A stretch of DNA of 64,000 nucleotides from an uncultured Mycoplasma sp. (GCA_947039955.1 CAMRAC010000005.1:1-64000); one strand, 5' to 3'; shown: positions 10,251 through 21,575, numbered from the stretch's first letter. Notes: generated from the sequence alone by a model not told the origin. A program made the numbers and translations.

Positions 10251-10344
10251 TTTAAATTAACATTAAGGTCATTTTTGGTTGTTTACATTTATTTATTTAA
10301 AGTAAATTTGCTAGATTTAACGTGTTTATGAAGGGAAAATCATT

Positions 10345-10611
10345 ATGGTTTCAAAAGAAAGAAAATTAGAACTTATTAAAGAATTCGGAGGAAATGATAA
10401 AAACTCTGGTTCAATCGAAGTTCAAATAGCAATATTAACTGAAGATATCGAAAATCTAAAGCCTCACTTCCTTAAAAATAAAAAGGACTTACACGGTAGA
10501 AGAGGATTCATCGCTAAGATTGAACAACGTAAAAAATACCTTGTTTACTTAAGAGAAAATAACTATGATAGTTATTCAACATTAATCGGGAAACTTGGAA
10601 TTAGAAAATAA
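10345..10611 (+). CDS. rpsO: 30S ribosomal protein S15
   Basis: 88 residues, exactly the family length. It shows the diagnostic [13 protein letters not shown] start and [22 protein letters not shown] core. It binds 16S rRNA helices 20-22 early in 30S assembly. The ribosome binding site GAAGGGAAAA lies upstream of the ATG. About 95 bases of A+T-rich noncoding sequence separate it from ribF and may hold its own promoter. Confidence 0.98.
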   Translation: MVSKERKLELIKEFGGNDKNSGSIEVQIAILTEDIENLKPHFLKNKKDLHGRRGFIAKIEQRKKYLVYLRENNYDSYSTLIGKLGIRK

Positions 10612-10613
10612 TA

Positions 10614-11648
10614 ATGCTTTCGAAAATATTTTCAAATATTTTCTCGCTATTTAAACGAGATTCTGATTTTATAAGATCTGCGAATTACATTGTAACAAGT
10701 GATTATGATAAAAGTTATCTTAATCCAAAAATAATAAAAAGAGTTAGTTTTTTAAAATGACTTTATTTAGCTTGCATTTTATGTGCGATAGCAATTTCGT
10801 TTGTTCCACTATTGGCTGGTGACTTAGTCACAAACAATAGAACACTTTTATTATGATTTAACATTGTTATGTTTATTGTATTTTCAACAGATTACTTCCT
10901 CAGATGAATAACATATAGTTTTAGGGCTAATCCTAAATCAAAATATCCTTTATTATTTTTTCCTTTTACAGGGGTTTCGATCATTATGCTATTTAGTATT
11001 TTGCCATCTTTCGTAATTTTATTCTTTCCTCTTATTCAAGCTAGTGAAACATTAGAAAAATTCATCACCGTATTATCTTCTTTAGTAATTTTACAACTTG
11101 GAAGAATGGTTTTACTACTCAACGTTGTACCTCCTTTCAGAATGTTTACAAACATATTTGTTAAGCAAAGAAAAATTCTTCTTTATGTTTTTATTTTTCT
11201 TGTTTTAGTAACTTTATTATTTGCAGTAATCATCTATAGAGCTGAAGTTGGCGTTAACGATAAAATAACCAGTTATTGAGATTCATTCTACTTTACAGTT
11301 ATTAGTATATGTACAATTGGTTATGGAGATATATATCCGGTAACAGAGCTTGGAAGAATTATGGTTATTGTTCTAGCTTTTGTCGGTGTTGGTATCTTTA
11401 CAATTCCAGGAGCTGTTATTGCTGGGGGATTCTTAGAAGAAATACAAAGTAGGAAAGAACGAGAAGCTAAAGTTAAAGAAATGATGAAAGAAGAAGTCAA
11501 AGAGGATGAAGGTTCTGTTTCTGTTGTTGAAAAAACAGTGTTAAAAAGTATTGATGGTGTTAAAAAGGTTTCTAAAAAAGTTAAAACAAGTGCACATAAT
11601 GAATCAGAGAAAATTAAAAAGTCAAGATTGAGTAAAAAGAAAAAATAA
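10614..11648 (+). CDS. Potassium channel, voltage-gated type
   Basis: 344 residues. Several hydrophobic helices precede the pore; the selectivity filter TIGYGD is at about 234-239, followed by the inner helix (IMVIVLAFVGVGIFTIPGAVIAGGF). The length before the pore (about 200 residues, four or more helices) indicates an S1-S6 topology rather than a two-helix channel. The last 95 residues form a charged Lys/Glu tail (EEIQSRKEREAKVKEMMKEE and on), probably a cytoplasmic coiled coil. The ATG lies two bases after the rpsO stop (TAATAATG), so the two are cotranscribed. It controls membrane potential and K+ balance. Confidence 0.88.
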
Positions 11649-11706
11649 AATCCATTACCAAACATATACTCACTTTTAATAATATAATATACAAAAGAAG
11701 GTTTAT

Positions 11707-12948
11707 ATGTATTCAAAAATAAGTTTAAAAGATAAAGAAATTGAACAGGCAATTAATAATGAGTTACACCGCCAAAAATCTCATGTTGAACTAATTGCTT
11801 CAGAAAATTATGTATCAAGTGATGTTTTAAAAGCAACTGGTTCTATTTTAACTAACAAATATGGCGAAGGTTATCCTGGGAGACGTTATTATGACGGTTG
11901 TGAAAACATTGATGTTGTTGAAACATTGGCTATTAATCGTTTAAAGGAACTATTTAACGCAGGTTTTGCAAATGTTCAAGCACACTCAGGTTCAAGTGCG
12001 AACGCTGCTGCCATAGCTGCTCTAATACCAAAAGGAGCCAAAATATTAGGAATGGGTCTTTCAGCAGGAGGACATTTAACTCATGGCTATAAAATCAATT
12101 TTTCAGGTTACTTTTATGAAGCTTATTCATATGACGTAAACGAAGAAGGTTTATTAGATTATGATGCTGTCTTAAAAATAGCTCAAGAAGTTAAACCTGA
12201 TTTAATCATTTGTGGAGCTTCTGCTTATTCAAGAATTATAGAATTTAAAGAATTTAAAAAGATAGCCGATGCTGTTGGTGCAAAACTAATGGCTGATATC
12301 GCCCACATTGCTGGAGCGGTTGCAACCAACCTTCACCCAACACCATTTGGTTATGCTGATGTTGTAACATCAACAACACACAAAACACTTAGAGGTGCCA
12401 GGGGTGGAATTATTATGACCAATGATCCTTTGGTTGCTAAAAAAGTAGATAGTTGAATATTCCCTGGATATCAAGGAGGCCCTCTGTTTCATGTTATCGC
12501 CGGTAAGGCAGTTGCTTTCAAGGAGGCACTAGATCCTAGCTTTGCAATATACCAAAAACAAATTGTAAATAATTCTATTGCTTTTGCAAATGAATTTATA
12601 AAGTTAGGAGCAAAAATTGTTTCTGGCGGAACTGATAACCACTTATTTACAATTGATGTAAAGTCAACTTATAAACTAACAGGAAAAGTTGCTTCAGATA
12701 TTTTACAAGAAGCAAACATTACAGTAAACAAAAACACTATTCCAAAAGAAACTGAGTCACCACAAGTAGCAAGTGGAATTAGAGTAGGAACTCCAGCAAT
12801 GACAACTAGAGGTTTGAAAGAAACTGAATTTAAACTTCTTGCTAATTTAATTCATGAATTATTATCTAATCCAGAAAATACTTCAATTAAAAAAGAAGTT
12901 AAAGTAAAAATTGAAGACCTGACAAATAAATTTGAATTGGAGAGATAA
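11707..12948 (+). CDS. glyA: Serine hydroxymethyltransferase
   Basis: 413 residues. PLP enzyme interconverting serine and glycine while charging tetrahydrofolate with a one-carbon unit. The start ([11 protein letters not shown]-like), the [15 protein letters not shown] segment and the PLP lysine motif [13 protein letters not shown] (near residue 225) are intact. Two TGA codons are read as Trp. Ribosome binding site AGAAGG is 9 bases upstream. Works with FolD (43426-44262) in one-carbon supply. Its stop overlaps the hslO start (TAATG). Confidence 0.97.
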
Positions 12949-13778
12949 TGAAAGAATCATATACAAAAATAATTGTTAAGGATAATGTAAGAATATATTT
13001 ATCTGACTTCCAAAAGGTTGCTCAAGATATATTAGCAATTCACAAATATACACCTTTAGCATCTCTGATTTTAGCAAATGGAATAACAACATTCGGTGCC
13101 CTTGGTTTTCTTTATGATATTGAAAAAGTTGCAATACTAATGAAAACAAATGGAGCTATGAAAACGTTTGCTCTTGAATTTAAAAACGGAGATATTAGAG
13201 CATTGCTTGGAGATGGTTCTGTTATTACTGAATATGACAATAATAAATTACACAATACAATTCCTTTAATTTTAGGTATTGGTGATGAAGGTGTAGTTAG
13301 AGTTAGTAGATTTACCAACGGAACTCCATATACATCTGAAGTTCCAATAGCGAATGGTGACATGATTACCGACCTTGTTTACTATCTAAATAAATCTGAT
13401 CAAATATATTCAGCTATTTTAAATGATGTTTTATTAAATGAAGATAACTACTTAGAAGTTGATAAAGCAAAGTCTGTTTTATTTCAACTTATGCCGGACC
13501 ACACAGAAGAAGATATTGTATGAATTGAAAACCTTGTTAAGGATATTGATTTTAAAAATACAAGTTTGGAAGAATATATAAAAATAATTGATGGTAAAGA
13601 ATTGAAAGATCAAAAGATGGCAGCAAAGTGTGATTGTACTTCTAAAAAAATGTTAAATGCTGTTAATCTATTATCACAAGATGAAAAAGATGAAATGATA
13701 AAACAAGGTGAAGACATTGAAATAAAATGTGATTTCTGTTTAAAATCTTTAAAAATTAAAGTAGATAATTTATCTTAA
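12948..13778 (+). CDS. hslO: Redox-regulated chaperone Hsp33
   Basis: 276 residues. Heat-shock holdase activated when its zinc site is oxidised. The C-terminal zinc motif is present: CDC in AAKCDCTSKK and CDFC near the end, the four expected cysteines. The N-terminal domain shows the typical ANGDMITDLVYYL segment. One TGA-encoded Trp near residue 192. The ATG overlaps the glyA stop by one base, so translation is coupled. Confidence 0.93.
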
Positions 13779-13800
13779 AAACCATTGTTTTTTATTATTA

Positions 13801-13837
13801 TTCAAATTTGTTCAAAATAGTTCAAAAATGTTATAAT
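13801..13837 (+). promoter_or_regulatory. fru operon promoter with triple TTCAAA operator
   Basis: TTCAAA occurs at 13801, 13811 and 13821, an exact 10-base period, directly followed by a perfect TATAAT at 13832-13837. TTGTTC (13808-13813) serves as a -35 with 18-base spacing, so the repeats straddle the -35 and spacer. Repeats on one face of the helix are the expected pattern for cooperative binding, most simply by the DeoR-family regulator encoded immediately downstream. Confidence 0.65.
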
Positions 13838-13853
13838 TTCTTTGGGAGAAATA

Positions 13854-14606
13854 GTGAGTCAAAAAATTTTAGATAGCATTAAAACAATAATTATGCAACG
13901 AAACATCATCAAACCAAAAGACTTAGAGACTGAGTTAGATTTAACAGTATCGACTTGTAGAAGATATTTATTAAAATTAGAAGAAACAGGCTTTATTAAA
14001 AGAGAATTTGGAGAAATAATTTACAACGATAATAATTATTATCAAGTGGATAAAGATGCAAAAAATGAAATTAACAAAAACAAAACAGTTAAAAAGAAAC
14101 TCGCAAAAATGGGTGCTTTTTTAGCTGAAAAATATGAAGTTATTTTTGTAGATGCAAGTTCAACAAATTATTATTTATTTGAATATCTAAATAAAAATAA
14201 AATAATATATACTAACTCATTACTTAATGCTAGTTATGCAATAAGTAATGGATTTACAAAAGTAAATATTATTTCAGGTTTAATTAAAAATCAAACAATG
14301 ACCATAATTCCCACCAATATAATTGAGTTAACGAGAATAAGATTCCCAATATCTTTTATTGGTGTGAATGCTATTTCAAACAAAAATGAATTAATGACCA
14401 CAGAAATTAATGAAGGATTGTCAAAAAAAACAATATCTGAACAAAGTGATTTTGTAGTTGTTATGGCTGAAAAAGAAAAATTTAACCACTCTAGTGTTTA
14501 TGACTTTTCGACCAAAACACATACACTTGTAATCACCGATAAAGTTAATTGTACAAAAAACGATAACTTCAATGTCATGAACATAAATATAAAAAATAAG
14601 GAATAA
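13854..14606 (+). CDS. fruR: DeoR-family regulator of the fructose operon
   Basis: 250 residues. An N-terminal helix-turn-helix (about 15-50, including TVSTCRRYLLKLEETGFIKRE) is followed by a DeoR C-terminal sensor domain (DASSTNYYLFEYL near 100; the family pattern binds a sugar phosphate). An upstream TTG at 13842 is open, but GGGAGAA lies inside that extension and is correctly placed for the GTG at 13854, which is chosen. It is followed within 2 bases by fruA. By analogy with the fruR-fruA-fruK operon of Spiroplasma citri it controls fructose use; repressor or activator cannot be told. Confidence 0.88.
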   Translation: MSQKILDSIKTIIMQRNIIKPKDLETELDLTVSTCRRYLLKLEETGFIKREFGEIIYNDNNYYQVDKDAKNEINKNKTVKKKLAKMGAFLAEKYEVIFVDASSTNYYLFEYLNKNKIIYTNSLLNASYAISNGFTKVNIISGLIKNQTMTIIPTNIIELTRIRFPISFIGVNAISNKNELMTTEINEGLSKKTISEQSDFVVVMAEKEKFNHSSVYDFSTKTHTLVITDKVNCTKNDNFNVMNINIKNKE

Positions 14607-14607
14607 A

Positions 14608-16719
14608 ATGAAAATAGAACATTTTTTAAATGAAAAAGTTTTCTTTGTTGATCTTGAATTCAAGACCAAGAACGAAGCTTTAAAATACTTTTCATCACAA
14701 CTTGTTGAAAAGGGTTTTGGTACTGACCAAAATAAAATTCTTTCTGCAGCTAAAAAAAGAGAAGAAGAATTTTCAACCGGAATTGGTAGTGAAATTGCCG
14801 TTCCACACATTAGAATTCCAGAGATGGAAAAATCTGTTTTATTATTTGCAAAAGTAAAACCAATGGATTGAAAATCGATGGATAACCAACCCATTAAATA
14901 TATATTCTATATTGCTCTAAATGATCAAGATAATGTTCACATTGAAATACTATCAGAATTAAGTAGAAACTTAATGAATGATGATTTCTTAAAGCAATTA
15001 GATAAAATTAAAAATTTCAAAGGATTAGTAACTTTGTTTCAAAATGCAGCACAAGAAGAACAACCAGCCGAAGAAATTGTAGGAGACTATGACGTCGTAG
15101 GGATAACTGCATGTCCAACTGGAATTGCTCATACATATATGGCAGCTGAACAACTTAAAAAGAAAGCTGCGGAGATGGGTGTCAAAATTAAAATTGAGAC
15201 ACAAGGAACTGAAGGTGGAAGAAATGTTCTTACTCCAGATGAAATTAAAAATGCCAAGGGAGTTCTTTTGGCAATTGATAGAGCTATTGATTTAGATAGA
15301 TTTACAGAACACTCAAATGTTATTGAAACAACAACTAGAAAGGTTATTAAAAATCCTGAATTGGAAATTAATAATATTTTAGAAAAAAAAGGAGCTAAAT
15401 TAAAAAGCTCAATATCTTCTGGTGGCGGAGATGACTTAACTGGATTTAACTTTGATAAATTTGGAACAAGAGTTTTCAAAGCTATGTTAACAGGTGTTTC
15501 ATATATGTTACCATTTGTTATTTTCGGGGGGATCATGATCGCCATTGCATTTATCATTGATATTCCGAATGCAGGTAGCCCTGATTTCGGAACAGTAAAT
15601 GATGTTGCATACTGATTTAAAACATTAGGAGGAATATCATTTAATATGATGGTTCCATTATTGGGAGCTTATATTGCTTGGGCCTTAGTCGGCAAGGCCG
15701 GATTACTTCCTGGATTTATAACAGGATTTATTTCAGCCGGAGCATTCCTCTTTAGAGGAGAAGGTTGATTCGGGACACCGGCATCTTCATCAGGTTTCTT
15801 CGGAGCAATTGGTGGAGGAATTCTTTCAGCAGTATTAATTATTTTAATAATGAAATATATTGTTTCAAAATTACCAAAAAGTTTAAATGGTATTGCACAA
15901 ATATTATTAGTTCCATTTTTAGGAACATTAGTAATTGCAGGAATATTCTGAATAATTAATATTCCACTATTATATTTAAATTGAGGATTTACTTTATTTT
16001 TAGATATCTTCCAGGGAAATAATAATTTAGCAATTATCCTAGGATTTATAGTTGGAATAATGATGGCCAGCGATATGGGTGGTCCCATCAATAAAGCGGC
16101 TTATGTGTTTGCAACAGTAACACTAACTGAAACAGCAGGACAAGGAACATATGTTATGGCTTCTGTTATGGCAGCAGGAATGGTGCCACCATTAGGAATA
16201 GCTATATCAACTGCTCTTAATAAAAAACTTTGAACAAAAGAAGAAAGAGAAGCAGGATTAGCTAACTGAATAATGGGAATAAGTTTCATTACTGAAGGAG
16301 CAATACCTTTTGCGGCTAAGAACCCAAAAGTTATTATTCCAGCTTCAATGATTGGTGCAAGTATTGCAGGAATGTTGTCAGCAGCATTTGGAGTTACACT
16401 AGCAGCTCCTCATGGAGGAATATTCGTATTCGCATTAGTTAAATCAACTCTATTTGCAGACCCAGCTCTTTCAATAGGTTTAGGAATAACATTATACTTA
16501 GTTGCTATTATTATCGGTTCAATAGTTTCTGCAATTATGATTAACCTATTTACTAAATTATTCAATAGAAATAAAGATAATAAAAACACAGGTATTAAAT
16601 TAGAAAAAAAATCAATGTTTTATAACAAGAAAAATAAAGAAGAAAATGTTACTAAAATAAATATTTTTTCAAATAAATCAACAGTAAAGAATAAAGTTAA
16701 ATTATGTTTTATACAATAA
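14608..16719 (+). CDS. fruA: PTS fructose-specific EIIABC
   Basis: 703 residues with many TGA-encoded Trp. Domain order: IIA (1-145) with phospho-His67 in AVPHIR; IIB (about 160-260) with the phospho-Cys169 in [16 protein letters not shown]; then IIC with about eight to ten membrane helices from residue 285, including the GGPINKAAY and [13 protein letters not shown] segments. It imports fructose and phosphorylates it to fructose 1-phosphate using HPr-P. The C-terminus has an extra lysine/asparagine-rich tail of about 50 residues. Overlaps fruK by 16 bases. Confidence 0.96.
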
Positions 16720-17615
16720 CTTTTTCACCATCAATCGATTTACTTATTGAAACAGATAGTCAATTTGATAGAAATGGTTTGACAAGATATGAAGACTCTC
16801 AACTACTAGCAGGAGGAAAGGGAATTAATGCCTCTGTTATTTTAAACCGTTTAGGATTTGAAACAACAGCAATAACATTTATGAACGGTTCAATGTCTAA
16901 CATAATAACTGAACAGTTAAAAAAAGAGAAAGTTAACTTAGTAGCAATACCTAGTGAAAATGACACTAGAATTAATATTAAATTCAACAATCAAATTAAT
17001 AACTTTGAAATAAATGGTCCGGCTTCTATAATTAATAAAGATTCAGAAGATCAACTAATCAAACTGATTGCTAAAATGAATAAAGATGACGTAGTTTTTA
17101 TTATGGGTAAATCTAATATGGTATTAGTAGAAAGTATTGTAAAGATACTAAGCGCTAATAGCATCAAATTTGTTTTAGACATCGATTCTAAGGAAGTTAT
17201 CAAATTATTGAAATACAAACCGTTTGTTATCAAGCCAAACGTTTTAGAGTTAGCTACCTTAATGGAAGTTAAAATAAGAAATGAACATGAAATAATCAAG
17301 CATGGTAATAAATTAATTCAATTAGGATTACAAAATTTATTAGTATCTTGTGCAGATGAAGGTTCTTATTTTATTAATAAAAATAAAATTCTAAAAATTG
17401 AAACACCAAGATTAAAGGTTGTTAATTCATCTGGAGCAGGAGATAGCATGTTAGCAACCTTTGTAGCTAAGTATATCGAATCAAACAATGAAGAATCTTC
17501 TTTTATTCTAGGTAATGCCGCTGGTATGGCAACGGTAAGCTCACAATGATTAGGAACTTCAAAAATGATTGATGATTTTGCAACTTCATTAGAAATAATT
17601 AAAGTAAGAAAATAA
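16704..17615 (+). CDS. fruK: 1-phosphofructokinase
   Basis: 303 residues; PfkB-family sugar kinase that turns the fructose 1-phosphate made by FruA into fructose 1,6-bisphosphate. The N-terminal signature AGGKGINAS (about 33-41) and the C-terminal catalytic signature SSGAGDSM (near 245, Asp as base) are intact. One TGA-encoded Trp at the end of the catalytic domain. It overlaps fruA by 16 bases and ends the operon, just before a strong hairpin terminator. Confidence 0.95.
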
Positions 17616-17646
17616 AATATTTTGCAACATGAATCATTACATGTTT

Positions 17647-17683
17647 AAAAACAAGAAAGTAAAATTTCTTGTTTTTATTTTCT
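17647..17683. terminator. Bidirectional terminator between fruK and pnuC
   Basis: A 12-bp perfect stem AAAAACAAGAAA/TTTCTTGTTTTT with a six-base loop, with T-runs on both sides. It ends the fru operon on the plus strand and the convergent pnuC on the minus strand; the pnuC stop codon lies inside it. Confidence 0.85.
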
Positions 17684-18484
17684 TCATTTTATAATTCCAA
17701 TAATAGAATTTATAATATAAAACCCTCACATGACTAAATATAAGATGCTTGGTAAATCGCTAGGATCTTTTACAATCAAAGTGATGTATATTCCAACACT
17801 AACAATATTAACTGCTAATCATATATATCATTGTTCACGATAAAACTTAATCATAAGTACCATTCCAAAGATTGAAAGCAATGTAGAAGTAGAGTCTAAT
17901 ATAGGACTTTTATCACCTAGATAATATAAACCAAATGATAGCCCTACAATACAAATAATTAATATTGGTAAAATAATCATTCATTGTTTTAAAGAAAGTT
18001 TTTTAGCATCAATATTTTTTTCTGTTTGTTCAATGTCAAGAGGTGATTCTATATTATTTATACTTCCCATTTCAATTATTTGATTCTTATGTTTCTTTCA
18101 CATAAATCAACCCATAATATTAGTTGGTAAGTAATAGAATAAGTTTAAGGCAAAATCCCCATAGATAGTTAACAACAATGCTGCAATACTATAAAATAAG
18201 ACATGTAATGTTCCGAAAATAAAATTGATCCTTAATTTTCTTGTAGCCAAAAGGTTTGACATAACACCAGTGGTTGTGGCAATAATAGAAATTGAACTAG
18301 CGATTAAAGCAATAGTATTATTTATAGTTAAAAAAATGATGGCAACATTCAAACTTATTAGCAAAATAACTTCGAACAGCATTAAAGAATATAACCACTT
18401 ATTATTTATAATTTCACTTTTAACATTCTTTATTATTAATTTATTTTTAAAATCAAGTTTAATTATTTTATTTTTATTAGACAA
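17675..18484 (-). CDS. pnuC: PnuC-type vitamin transporter (nicotinamide riboside-like)
   Basis: 269 residues, about seven or eight hydrophobic helices. The family hallmarks are visible: FYYLPTNIMGWFMWKKH near residue 120 and REQWYIWLAVNIVSVGIYI near 205, where the Trp residues (mostly TGA) line the substrate path. A polar cytoplasmic loop of about 35 residues separates the helix bundles. A TTG start is chosen because GAGGT lies 8 bases upstream; no suitable ATG is present. Import of an NAD precursor is the family role, though some PnuC homologues carry other vitamins. Confidence 0.82.
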
Positions 18485-18574
18485 AATACTAACCTCATTT
18501 CTTTTCTATATTTTTAAAAATAGTGAAAAATAAAAGGATATATTAATCCTTGTATCTTAAATTTATTTAACTAT

Positions 18575-19132
18575 TTAAATTTCGTATTTTTCAGGATGTT
18601 TTTTCATCATCATTTCAACGAATTCTTTTTTAGGTAAGTGACCAAATTTAACCATTAGTTCGAAACATTCTTTATATTCTGCTCAAGCTCAATCAACATT
18701 TTCAAAACCAGGAACTTTAGTGATTCCTTCTCTTTTTCAATTTTTATAAGTTTTGAAGAATGTTTCAATTTCTTTTAATCAATCTTGATCAAGTTCTTCT
18801 AAAGAATTAATGTGATCTAATCTATAGTCATCATTGTGAACAGCGATTAACTTAGTGTCCGTTTCTCCATCATCAATCATTCTCATTGCACCAACTATTC
18901 TTGCTTCTAGTTGTACTCCTGGAACAAATGTTTCTGATGAATAAACAAGAACATCTAGTTCATCTCCATCTCAATCAAGAGCTGTTTCGATGAATCCATA
19001 ATTAGCTGGATAAACAAATCCATCTCTTAAAATTCTGTCTACACATATTTTTTGATTTTCTCTATTGTATTCGTATTTGATATTTGATTTTGAAGGTATT
19101 TCTATTATAACTTTTATTATTTTTTTTTCCAT
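18575..19132 (-). CDS. ppa: Inorganic pyrophosphatase, soluble family I
   Basis: 185 residues. It hydrolyses the pyrophosphate released by biosynthetic reactions. Family I signature [11 protein letters not shown] (three metal-binding Asp) near residue 54, [11 protein letters not shown] before it, and AVHNDDYR after it. Several TGA-encoded Trp (ENVDWAWAEY). An alternative ATG two codons upstream (19138) is equally possible, as neither has a clear ribosome binding site. Confidence 0.95.
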
Positions 19133-19186
19133 ATTCATATATTTTACATCAAAAACACTCTATATTAGGTATAATTTTTATTAATT

Positions 19187-19756
19187 ATGAATTTATATAA
19201 TATGCAAACATTAGCAAATACAGTTAACGGATATAAAGTTGAAGATATTATTCTTTGAACAGTGGGTCTTTTTCTTTCTGTAGTCTCAATCATCTTCTCT
19301 ATTCTTTCATACTACTTCTCAAATAAGTCAACAAAACTTATTACTGAGCTTATGGAAAAAACTTGAGTTACATCTGAAACAGATAAATTTTTCTTTGTTA
19401 ATATGAAAAGTATTAAGCACCACAACAATAAAGCTTTACTATTATTAAATTCAGGTAAAGAGGTAACATATGAATCTTACGTTTCTAATTCATTAGGTTC
19501 AAGAATTATTCACATCAACAAAGAAACAATAGATTTACTAATGCAAACAAAATATAAACATCTTATAGTCAACTATATAGCTGAAAAAAAGGTTTGTGAT
19601 GATAAGTTTTTTGCAGCAGTTAAAATTGAAAAGATCACTTCATCTTCTAAAGAAATTATCCCTGCTGAAGAAAAGCAAAACTTGATTGAATACCATGACA
19701 TGATTTCAACATTTGTTTCACATATCTTAAAACAATATACTGAATTAACAATATAA
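19187..19756 (+). CDS. Single-span membrane protein, unknown
   Basis: 189 residues. One transmembrane helix at about 24-45, then a predicted cytoplasmic or external globular domain of about 130 residues with a mixed alpha/beta look and no recognised motif. TATAAT at 19170-19175 is only 11 bases upstream of the first ATG, so the transcript would have a leader of about 4 bases; the ATG at 19202 is an alternative start. Divergent from ppa and followed by the tRNA-Leu terminator. Function not recognised. Confidence 0.7.
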
Positions 19757-19780
19757 AAAAACACCTATAGAATAAGTGTT
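19753..19780 (-). terminator. Terminator of tRNA-Leu
   Basis: On the minus strand AACAC and GTGTT pair around an 11-base loop and are followed by seven T. It lies 19 bases past the tRNA 3' end and overlaps the stop of the convergent plus-strand gene. Confidence 0.6.
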
Positions 19781-19798
19781 CGGTACATTTAATATATT

Positions 19799-19884
19799 TG
19801 GTGCCCGAGACTGGACTTGAACCAGCACGTCCATACGGACCAGGGATTTTAAGTCCCCTATGTCTACCATTTCATCACTCGGGC
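19799..19884 (-). tRNA. tRNA-Leu (anticodon UAA)
   Basis: 86 bases including an encoded CCA. The acceptor stem is GCCCGAG/CTCGGGC with discriminator A, the anticodon loop is CTTAAAA (anticodon TAA), and a variable arm (TGGTCCGTATGGACGT) of class II type plus a T-arm with GGTTCAAGTCC are present. The long variable arm confirms leucine rather than a class I tRNA. Confidence 0.97.
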
Positions 19885-19905
19885 AATTTCAATAATTGCT
19901 TTTTA

Positions 19906-19911
19906 ATTATA
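19906..19911 (-). promoter_or_regulatory. -10 element for tRNA-Leu
   Basis: A perfect TATAAT on the minus strand, 21 bases before the mature 5' end of the tRNA. No convincing -35 is seen. Confidence 0.45.
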
Positions 19912-19969
19912 CTATATTTTAAATTTAAAAATATATAAAAGAAAAAAAATAATAAAGTGGTTATTGTAA

Positions 19970-19975
19970 TATAAT
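19970..19975 (+). promoter_or_regulatory. -10 element of a leaderless dUTPase transcript
   Basis: A perfect TATAAT ends seven bases before the ATG at 19983, the same spacing as at truB and at the 30688 gene. No Shine-Dalgarno lies between. Confidence 0.55.
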
Positions 19976-19982
19976 TTTAAGC

Positions 19983-20465
19983 ATGAACTTTCAAGATATT
20001 TTAGTAAAACAAATTGAATTAAATAAGGCAATCATTGAGGACAATAAAAAAGATGATTTGAACTTAGAAAAAAAACAAATACTTGCACTAATTGTTGAGG
20101 TAAGTGAATTAGCTAACGAGATTCAACACTTTAAGTATTGAAAGAAAAACATTAAAATAGATGCATCTAAAATTGTTGAAGAATATTCAGATGGAATGCA
20201 TTTCTATTTATCTTTCGGAATAACTTTAGGAATGTCAAATGATATTGAACCTATTATTGCAGATGATGATCTAACTTTACAATTCTTAGCGATATACGAT
20301 TCTATAAGTAAGTTTTCAAATAAAAGTACCTTAGATAACTTCAACAATTCTTTTGGTTTATTTATCGGTCTAGGTAAGTTACTAAACTATACTGATGAAG
20401 ATATGAAAAATGCTTACTTAAGAAAAAACGAAATTAACTTTGAACGTATTAAAAACAAATATTAA
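19983..20465 (+). CDS. Dimeric-type dUTPase (all-alpha NTP pyrophosphatase)
   Basis: 160 residues. It hydrolyses dUTP to dUMP to keep uracil out of DNA. The metal-binding pattern of this MazG-like superfamily is visible: EVSELANEIQ (about 38-47) followed after a Trp-Lys-Lys stretch by EEYSDGMHF (65-73). Helical throughout; one TGA-encoded Trp. The transcript appears leaderless. It is flanked by its own terminator. Confidence 0.85.
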
Positions 20466-20476
20466 AATCAAATAAA

Positions 20477-20500
20477 AAAACAAGAATTAATTCTTGTTTT
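20477..20500. terminator. Bidirectional terminator between dUTPase and gpsA
   Basis: A perfect stem AAAACAAGAA/TTCTTGTTTT with a 4-base loop, flanked by A- and T-runs. It serves the plus-strand dUTPase and the minus-strand gpsA, whose stop is 8 bases away. Confidence 0.85.
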
Positions 20501-20507
20501 AGTTTAA

Positions 20508-21509
20508 TTAATTTTCTGACTTAGTTGCTCTATCTCATAATGAGTAAATAGAATTTTCTAAATCAAGATTTTCAAAAATTATTTGATATAAAGATTCAAC
20601 GATAGGTAAGTCTAACTTTTCTTTAATTCTAATTTTTTCAACTATTTTGATGGCATTAATTCCTTCTAGTGTAATTGAAGAAGCTAGCGCTTTTTCTTTA
20701 TCCTTTACAAAACTTCTACCAAATGTATAGTTTCTTGACAAGTCTGACATTGAAGTTAGAATTAAATCACCCAGACCAGTTAGTCCCATAATGGTTTCTG
20801 GTTGCCCACCTAAGTATTTATTGAAAACAGAAAGTTCATGAACACCTCTAGTAATAAAGGCCGCAGTAGTATTTATCTTAAAACCATATTCTGTTAGCAT
20901 CCCTGAAGCAATCGCTAATATATTTTTATAAATTCCACCAGCTTCTGAACCTATTACATCTGTTTGTGTATAAATTTTAAAATAGTGATTCGAGAATAGA
21001 GTTTGTACTTCTTCACATAATTCTAAAGAAGACGAAACAGAAGCAACTATTGTTAAGCTCTTCAATACCATTTGCTCAGCATATGAAGGACCAAGAATAC
21101 TTACAACACCTCTAACATTAGAATTATTTTTAGTATTATCTTCAATACCCTTGTGTAATGGGTCATCAGTTCCGTGATAGAAACCTTTAGATCCACTAAT
21201 AATTAAAACTTTTGAATTAAGATTTTCTTTTATTTGTTCGATAACTTTAGGAATGATTGGTGAAGGTAATGCTAAAACAACATAAGAAGCACCATCTAAA
21301 GCTTCTTTTAAATTATTAGTTGTTGGAACTTTATGAATTGCAAAGTCTTCACTGAAGTATCTAGTATTTTTACCAACTTTTAATTCTGATAATTCTTGCT
21401 CATCTATTCCGTATACAATAATATTTTCATGTTTTGAATCAAATAATATATTAGAAAAAGCTGTTCCAAGAGCACCTGAACCGATTATAACTATTTTTTT
21501 GTCATTCAT
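20508..21509 (-). CDS. gpsA: Glycerol-3-phosphate dehydrogenase, NAD(P)+
   Basis: 333 residues. It interconverts dihydroxyacetone phosphate and sn-glycerol 3-phosphate, the backbone for phospholipids. The N-terminal Rossmann motif is GSGALGTAF (residues 9-17). The catalytic Lys region (GSEAGGIYKNI) and the GLTGLGDLILTSMSDLSRNYTFG signature near 240 are present. One TGA-encoded Trp precedes the last ten residues. A ribosome binding site AAGGAGAAAC lies upstream. Located downstream of rpoC with a 66-base gap. Confidence 0.96.
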
Positions 21510-21575
21510 ATGTTTCTCCTTTTTTCATTACATAAAATAAATATCTATAATAGACATTTATTTAATAATAATTGA

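Noticed and set aside
14421-14894. 157-residue minus-strand frame over fruR/fruA
   Set aside because: Antisense to two well-identified genes; no family features.
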